Both the position numbers and the translations under genes were made by a program. The notes under the pieces were generated by a model. The model did not search any database and had not been told where the DNA came from. It worked only from the letters and a program-made list of their open reading frames with translations. DNA of 64,000 nt from Gordonia sediminis (GTDB lineage Bacteria; Actinomycetota; Actinomycetes; Mycobacteriales; Mycobacteriaceae): contig RZUM01000006.1 of NCBI GenBank assembly GCA_004193205.1, positions 62,001-126,000 of the forward strand, given 5' to 3'. Below, piece after piece: positions 59,643-64,000 of the stretch; within the stretch, counting starts at the first letter, position 1, and each line of letters starts with the position of its first letter.

Positions 59643-60206
59643 GTGGAAAACCGGGGTGGCGACGAGGACAAGATCACCGCGTTCGCCCTTGCCGCGGGCC
59701 GAGGCGACGCCCGGGCACTGACCGACTTCATCCGCGCGACCCAGAACGACGTGTGGCGTTTCGTGCGCTTCCTGAGCGATGACCGCCACGCCGACGATCT
59801 CACCCAGGAGACCTATCTGCGTGCGGTCAAGTCCCTGCCCCGGTTCTCCGGCCGGTCGACGGCACGCACGTGGCTGCTGTCGATCGCGCGGCGGGTCGTC
59901 GTCGACCACATCCGCTACGAGACGTCGCGACCGCGGATGGACCTGCACGGGTCGTCGGAGACGATCGCCTCGATCACCTCACTGACCGAACGGCACGACG
60001 ACAACGTCGAACTCCGCATGCTGATCGACGCTCTCGACGAACCGCGCCGCGAGGCGCTGGTGCTGACCCAGATCCTCGGGATGAGCTACGTCGAGGCCGC
60101 CGCGGTGTGCGGCTGCCCGGTCGGCACGATCCGCTCGCGGGTGGCCCGGGCCCGCGACGACCTGCAGGCTGCCTATCGGGCCGGCGAGCACCGCACCACC
60201 GGCTGA
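59643..60206 (+). CDS. sigC: ECF sigma factor, SigC-like
   Basis: A 187-residue group 4 sigma factor. Region 2 is DVWRFVRFLSDDRHADDLTQETYLRAVKSL and TARTWLLSIARRVVVDHIR; region 4 is VLTQILGMSYVEAAAVCGCPVG and TIRSRVARARDDL. It closely resembles mycobacterial SigC, which is linked to copper acquisition genes. GTG 59643 is chosen by homology (MxNR start). Here it lies next to a P1B ATPase, a CopD-CtaG protein, PepSY and DUF5134 genes. A zinc-finger anti-sigma-like protein (52040) is 7 kb upstream. The 3' end is convergent with a small membrane protein gene, 10 bp apart. Confidence 0.9.
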   Translation: MENRGGDEDKITAFALAAGRGDARALTDFIRATQNDVWRFVRFLSDDRHADDLTQETYLRAVKSLPRFSGRSTARTWLLSIARRVVVDHIRYETSRPRMDLHGSSETIASITSLTERHDDNVELRMLIDALDEPRREALVLTQILGMSYVEAAAVCGCPVGTIRSRVARARDDLQAAYRAGEHRTTG

Positions 60207-60216
60207 GAACCGAATG

Positions 60217-60684
60217 TCACCCGCGCGGGTGAGCCACACCGGAGGGACTCGGCATGCGCCGTTGCGGCGGCAGCCCGCACTGCACCCAATTCGCCACGAG
60301 ATGGATCTGGCAGATCGCCGACACCAGCAGCCAGTAACACGGCCGGCCCGGTTCCCCGGTTTGCAGCGACCAGAATCCCAGGACCGACAGCGGCACCCCG
60401 ATCCCGCTGATCGCAGACGCCAGCCAGCACCACAGGAAACGGCGTCGGAGCAGGGCCACCGTCGATGCCACCGCCGCAGCGAACCCGGTGGCGACCGCGA
60501 CCGTCGACAGCGTCGTGCCCACGCACAGCATCCAGGCACCCACCGACGCGGCGAGAAGCACCGCGGTCGACGCGGACACCTTCGTGACCGCGCGACGCTG
60601 CAGCGGCACCTCCGCCAACACGTCGCGCTCGATCTTGCGCAACATCTTGGCCATCGAGACGTCGAAGTGGTCCGCTGAGATCAT
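60217..60684 (-). CDS. Small unrecognised membrane protein
   Basis: A 155-residue protein with a soluble N-terminus (MISADHFDVSMAKMLRK) and four hydrophobic helices. GGAGGAG lies 8 nt upstream of ATG 60684, which decides against the longer frame to 60966. No family match from memory. Convergent with sigC, so no operon. Region 60685-60817 holds nothing recognisable. Confidence 0.7.
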   Translation of the reverse strand: MISADHFDVSMAKMLRKIERDVLAEVPLQRRAVTKVSASTAVLLAASVGAWMLCVGTTLSTVAVATGFAAAVASTVALLRRRFLWCWLASAISGIGVPLSVLGFWSLQTGEPGRPCYWLLVSAICQIHLVANWVQCGLPPQRRMPSPSGVAHPRG

Positions 60685-60817
60685 TGCTGCTCCTCCACGC
60701 CCGCCTACCCGAACCATCGGCATATCAGTCGGAACACCGCGCGACGAGGTTCCCGATGCGCGCCCTCCGCTGTCCATGATCCTCTTCGCGCGCCGGGAGG
60801 TGAGAAAACGCCGACGG

Positions 60818-61258
60818 TCAGCCGAGCCGCTCGACCTGTTGGGCAAGATTCGACTCGGTGTGTCGGATCGCCTGCCCGATGAAGGGTTCCAGGAGGGTGC
60901 CGAGCGCACGTCCGGCCAGGCCACCGGGCAGTCGGTATTCGAACTCCACATCGACCTCGGTGCCACCCTCGGCTTCGGCGAACCGCCAGATCGTCGCCGC
61001 GGTGAATCCGTCGACCGCCACCAGTCGGATGAGTTCGTTCTCGACCCACTCGGTCGTCTCCACGGTGGCCTTCAGTGTCTTGGGGCCCACCGTCATGTGG
61101 GCCGCGAAAGTCGAACCGAGGCCGACCGTCTGCTCCCCGGTCGGGTCGAACCGGGTGATCCCGAACATGAAATCGGGCACCCGCTGATAGTCGTTCACGT
61201 ACTCGAACACCAGATCCGGTGCTGCCCCGACCACGGACCGATGACGAATGGTCGCCAC
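60818..61258 (-). CDS. SRPBCC family protein
   Basis: A 146-residue SRPBCC/polyketide-cyclase-type protein. Starts VATIRHRSVVGAAPDLVFEYVND, the usual beta-alpha entry, then FTAATIWRFAEAEGG and FEYRLPGGLAGRALGTLLE with a long C-terminal helix. AAAGGAG is 5 nt upstream of GTG 61258. A strong dyad (61306-61329) lies 50 bp upstream and probably controls it. Ligand unknown. Confidence 0.8.
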   Translation of the reverse strand: MATIRHRSVVGAAPDLVFEYVNDYQRVPDFMFGITRFDPTGEQTVGLGSTFAAHMTVGPKTLKATVETTEWVENELIRLVAVDGFTAATIWRFAEAEGGTEVDVEFEYRLPGGLAGRALGTLLEPFIGQAIRHTESNLAQQVERLG

Positions 61259-61305
61259 GGCGACTCCTTTCGGCTGAACCTCCCCGGCCACCCGGGAACG
61301 GACGC

Positions 61306-61329
61306 ATCTGACCATACATGTAGTCAGAT
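61306..61329. promoter_or_regulatory. Extended dyad upstream of SRPBCC gene
   Basis: ATCTGAC, ten bp ending with a TACATGTA palindrome, then GTCAGAT; 7-bp perfect arms. Looks like a TetR/MarR-type operator. No regulator gene adjoins it in the window. Confidence 0.5.
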
Positions 61330-61331
61330 TG

Positions 61332-61997
61332 TCAGACGGTGAACGGTAGGCCGTCGAAGCGCTCTCGTGTCACGAATTCGTCGACCGGGTGGCGTCGCAG
61401 TTTGGTGAGTTGCCGCACGGGTCGGCCGAGCGGGACGACCGCGGCCAGCGCGTGGGTCTCCGGCAGGCCGAGCAGCTCGCGGACCTCGCCTTCCTGCGGG
61501 ACGGCCATCGAGGTGATGGTGCCGCCGAAACCCGCCTGCCGCGCGCCGAGCAGGATGTTCCACACCAGCGGATACACCGACGCTCCACTGACCAGGCCCA
61601 CGCGGTTCAGATCCTGATCGACCGCGGCCACCACCGACAGGTCGACGGAGACGACCAACACCACCGGAGCGGTTCGGATCGGTACGACGAAACTGTCCGG
61701 CACCCGTGTCGCGTCGATGACTTCCTGCGCAACCGCGCAGGACCGCAACGGATTCCACGGCGACTCCCCGGCCTTCTTCTGGGCGACGTAGCGCCGCACC
61801 GTCGGCTCTCCCAGTTCGCTCAGCCGCCGCTTGGTGTCGGGGTCGCGGACGACGACGACGTGCACGCCCTGCCGGTTGCCGCCGGTCGGGGCGAATCGCG
61901 CGTTGTCGAGGATCTGCCCGAGGACGTCATCGGGCAACGGATCGTCGGTGAATTCCCGCGCGGCGAATGTGGTGCGCATGACCTCGTCGAGTTCCAT
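61332..61997 (-). CDS. Nitroreductase family protein 2
   Basis: A 221-residue FMN-dependent nitroreductase-fold protein. RTTFAAREFTDDPLPDDVLG (FMN site), ARFAPTGGNRQGVHVV (flavin segment), and the C-terminal GGTITSMAVPQEGEVRELLGLP. ATG 61997 with GGGACCC upstream; the longer frame to 62081 runs into the divergent MFS start. Different clade from the protein at 5927 by its PTGGNRQ variant. Divergent from the MFS transporter (91 bp), which may share its regulation. Confidence 0.87.
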   Translation of the reverse strand: MELDEVMRTTFAAREFTDDPLPDDVLGQILDNARFAPTGGNRQGVHVVVVRDPDTKRRLSELGEPTVRRYVAQKKAGESPWNPLRSCAVAQEVIDATRVPDSFVVPIRTAPVVLVVSVDLSVVAAVDQDLNRVGLVSGASVYPLVWNILLGARQAGFGGTITSMAVPQEGEVRELLGLPETHALAAVVPLGRPVRQLTKLRRHPVDEFVTRERFDGLPFTV

Positions 61998-62088
61998 GGG
62001 TCCCACTATGCCGCGCAGCGGGCGGAGCGAGCCGCCGACGACGGCCACCCACTGGTCGGTTCGCCCTCGTAGCCGCGACAATCACCGT

Positions 62089-63486
62089 ATGAGCGATGCG
62101 GGCGAGCCGGTCCCCGAGATCCGGGCCGACTCGTGGCGCGCACTGCTGAGTCGTGGGCACCGTGGTGTCGTCATCGTCTTCGCCGGCGGGATCGGCGTGT
62201 TCGCGATGAACACCTACCTGACCGCGGCGTCTCTGCCGAGCGCGATCGCCGAGATCGGCGGACAGTCGCTCTACGCCTGGGTCAGCACCGTCTACCTGCT
62301 CGCCTCGGTTGTCGCGTCCATGACGGTCACGCGCGTGCTGCAGCAGGCCGGGCCGCGCGGTGCCTACCTGTGGGCATTCGGCCTGTTCGGCCTCGGCTCC
62401 GCGGTGTGTGCGCTGAGCCCGACGATGCCGATCCTGCTGTGCGGCCGGGCCATTCAGGGTCTGGGCGGCGGGTTGCTGACGGGTCTGGCGTTCGCGGTGG
62501 TGCGGGTGACGCTGCCCGAGGTGCTGTGGCTGCGAGCAGTCGGCCTGTTCTCGGCCATGTGGGGTGTCGGCAATCTGGTCGGCCCGGTGACCGGTGGCTT
62601 CTTCGCGCAGATCGGCCTGTGGCGCGGATCGTTCTGGCTGCTGGTGCTCGTCACCGCCGCGGTCGCCGTACCGGTGTCGCGCGCGATCCCCGAGCGGCCG
62701 CCGTCGACACCCGTGGCGCAGCCACTGCCGCTGACGTCGCTGCTCGTCGTCGCGGCGGCGACGGCCGCGGTGTCGGTGGCGGCGGTCGTGGACACCCGCA
62801 GCGCCACCGCGCTGCTGGTCGCGGGCGGCGTGGCGCTGTTCGGGGTCTTCCTCACCGTGGATCGACGACGCCGGATCGGTCTGCTTCCCCGGCTCACCTT
62901 CCGGATCGCCAACCCGCTGAAATGGATCTATCTGTCCATTGCGATCCTCGCGATCGGCTCGACGTCGGAGTTGTTCATCCCGCTGTTCGGTCAGCGGATC
63001 GGTGGCATGTCGCCGTTCGTCGCCGGGCTCCTCGGTGCCGCCCTGTCCTGGGGGTGGACGGTGGCGCAGTTGGTGAGTTCGACCTGGGCGACCGGCCCGC
63101 GGGCGAATGTGGTCCGCGTTATCGGTCCGCTCGCACTCGCCGTCGGCCTCACCGGCTACGGCCTGTTGCAGGCCTACACCTCGCCGGCGGCGATGGTCGG
63201 CTGGTTCGTCATGCTCGGGCTCGCCGGAACCGGAATCGGGATGGCGTTCCCGCATGTGGCCGCCGCCGCGATGACCATCACCGATGACGAGGCGGAGGCC
63301 GCGCGGGCGTCGGCGGGCGTCAACACCGTGCAGATGATCGCGAACACGTTCGGTACCGCGGCGGCGGGGTTGCTGGTCAGCCTCGGTGGTTCCGAGGTGT
63401 CGTCGGCCCGGTTCCTGATGTTCGGGTTTGCCCTGCTCGCGCTGGTCGGGACGGTGGTCGCGCTGCGCTCGCTGGGCCGACTGTGA
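62089..63486 (+). CDS. MFS transporter (drug-efflux type)
   Basis: A 465-residue major facilitator protein with 12-14 predicted helices. Motif-A-like segment VLQQAGPRGAYLWAFG and a motif-C-like GNLVGPVTGGFFAQ place it near the DHA2 family of proton-driven efflux pumps. ATG 62089 is the first start of the conserved frame. Substrate unknown; divergent from a nitroreductase gene. Confidence 0.87.
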   Translation: MSDAGEPVPEIRADSWRALLSRGHRGVVIVFAGGIGVFAMNTYLTAASLPSAIAEIGGQSLYAWVSTVYLLASVVASMTVTRVLQQAGPRGAYLWAFGLFGLGSAVCALSPTMPILLCGRAIQGLGGGLLTGLAFAVVRVTLPEVLWLRAVGLFSAMWGVGNLVGPVTGGFFAQIGLWRGSFWLLVLVTAAVAVPVSRAIPERPPSTPVAQPLPLTSLLVVAAATAAVSVAAVVDTRSATALLVAGGVALFGVFLTVDRRRRIGLLPRLTFRIANPLKWIYLSIAILAIGSTSELFIPLFGQRIGGMSPFVAGLLGAALSWGWTVAQLVSSTWATGPRANVVRVIGPLALAVGLTGYGLLQAYTSPAAMVGWFVMLGLAGTGIGMAFPHVAAAAMTITDDEAEAARASAGVNTVQMIANTFGTAAAGLLVSLGGSEVSSARFLMFGFALLALVGTVVALRSLGRL

Positions 63487-63518
63487 TCTGCACACCCGCG
63501 ATACCTGTTTTCATGCCC

Positions 63519-63534
63519 GTCACACAAGGGAAAC
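63519..63534 (+). promoter_or_regulatory. GlnR-type box upstream of glutamine synthetase III
   Basis: GTCAC-acaagg-GAAAC matches the actinobacterial GlnR half-site pair (gTnAc-N6-GaAAc) exactly. A weaker ggtac follows 6-7 bp later. It is 112 bp upstream of the gene start. The region 63487-63645 shows nothing else. Confidence 0.6.
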
Positions 63535-63645
63535 GGACCGGGTACGTCACGCTCATAGCGTCGTATCGCTTGCAGAACGTCATCGAAACCTCGCATATGC
63601 GTCGAGGAAACGAGCGCCGAGGAACCGAACGAGGAGAGTTATCCC

Positions 63646-64000
63646 ATGAGTGGCAGCATGTCCCGCCGACAGGCGATCGAAGCAGTGACGACCTATGCGG
63701 TGGACACCGACGGTTTCCCCGAACCCCTCGCCGATACGTTCGGCCGCAACGTCTTCACGCTGTCGGTGATGAAGGCCCGTCTGCCCAAGCATGTCTTCAA
63801 GGCCGTGTCCGCGACCATCGACAAGGGTGCGCCGCTCGATCCCACGCTCGCCGACTATGTCGCGGTGGCGATGAAGGACTGGGCGATCGAGAAGGGCGCC
63901 ACCCACTACGCCCACGTCTTCTACCCGCTGACCGGGTTCACCGCGGAGAAGCACGACTCCTTCCTGGAGCCCGACTCGTCGGGCGCCTCCCTCGCCGAGT
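63646..64000 (+). CDS. glnN: Glutamine synthetase type III, N-terminal part
   Basis: The first about 118 codons of a GS-III/GlnN-type glutamine synthetase (ATP-dependent ammonia fixation into glutamate), cut by the window end. Motifs [36 protein letters not shown] and [19 protein letters not shown] are those of GlnN (family [12 protein letters not shown]). GAGGAG lies 10 nt upstream of ATG 63646. A GlnR-like box at 63519-63534 predicts nitrogen control. Confidence 0.92.
   Translation, partial: MSGSMSRRQAIEAVTTYAVDTDGFPEPLADTFGRNVFTLSVMKARLPKHVFKAVSATIDKGAPLDPTLADYVAVAMKDWAIEKGATHYAHVFYPLTGFTAEKHDSFLEPDSSGASLAE

Overview
The window is high-GC actinobacterial DNA, most likely from the Mycobacteriales and plausibly Gordonia or a close relative. 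The reasons are the codon use, frequent GTG/TTG starts and 4-bp stop/start overlaps, a fused indolepyruvate:ferredoxin oxidoreductase, and a backbone that matches the remembered order of M. tuberculosis Rv0944-Rv0952 (sucD, sucC, M23 peptidase, uvrD1, chorismate mutase, pgi, SDR, Fpg/Nei). The species is an inference; no marker gene is present.

1-16.4 kb: the 5' part of a methylcrotonyl-CoA-carboxylase-type carboxyltransferase gene, divergent from iorAB across a TetR-type palindrome; a duplicated 236-bp non-coding repeat; a TetR regulator; a nitroreductase; a 2-TM potassium channel; and a FUSC membrane protein. Next come a DUF2252 gene, a TetR gene and a HAD phosphatase-metallophosphoesterase operon; the DUF2252 gene and the operon share the operator TGTGACA-N3-TGTCACA. 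Then follow a NUDIX hydrolase coupled to an AccD3-like carboxyltransferase, an SRPBCC protein, an RDD protein and a protein with a short tandem Asp/Ile repeat.

16.4-30.8 kb: conserved backbone. sucCD (with terminator) and an M23 endopeptidase diverge around a perfect CRP/GlxR box. uvrD/pcrA, a secreted protein with a degenerate REase-fold-like C-terminus, a polytopic GT-C-like protein, chorismate mutase, pgi, a Tdi1-like protein and a lipoprotein (the last two diverge from one shared -10 element with no leader), and an SDR follow.

30.9-41.3 kb: an accessory block inserted in that backbone. It holds a four-gene translationally coupled operon (ThDP enzyme, SRPBCC, KAS III-like, HisC-like aminotransferase) that looks biosynthetic and that I cannot match to a known pathway, then a convergent histidine kinase/response regulator pair, Fpg/Nei glycosylase, CysQ-type phosphatase, CobF, an SDR and tRNA-Arg(CCT).

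41.5-47.2 kb: aromatic catabolism. Two IclR regulators, a PDR-type reductase plus CYP199-like P450, and 3-oxoacid CoA-transferase A/B, with IclR-like dyads at the promoters.

47.2-60.7 kb: copper and cobalt homeostasis. DUF5134-YcnI-CopCD with a structured leader, a cobalamin riboswitch and NiCoT transporter, a 35-residue metallothionein-like gene, a zinc-finger anti-sigma-like membrane protein, DUF5134-PepSY, CopD/CtaG fusion, a CtpB/CopA-type P1B ATPase, and a SigC-like sigma factor with a 160-bp MITE-like inverted repeat at its 5' end. I infer that the SigC-like factor and the anti-sigma-like protein govern the copper genes.

60.2-64 kb: small membrane protein, SRPBCC protein, nitroreductase, MFS transporter, and the start of a type III glutamine synthetase gene behind a GlnR-like box.
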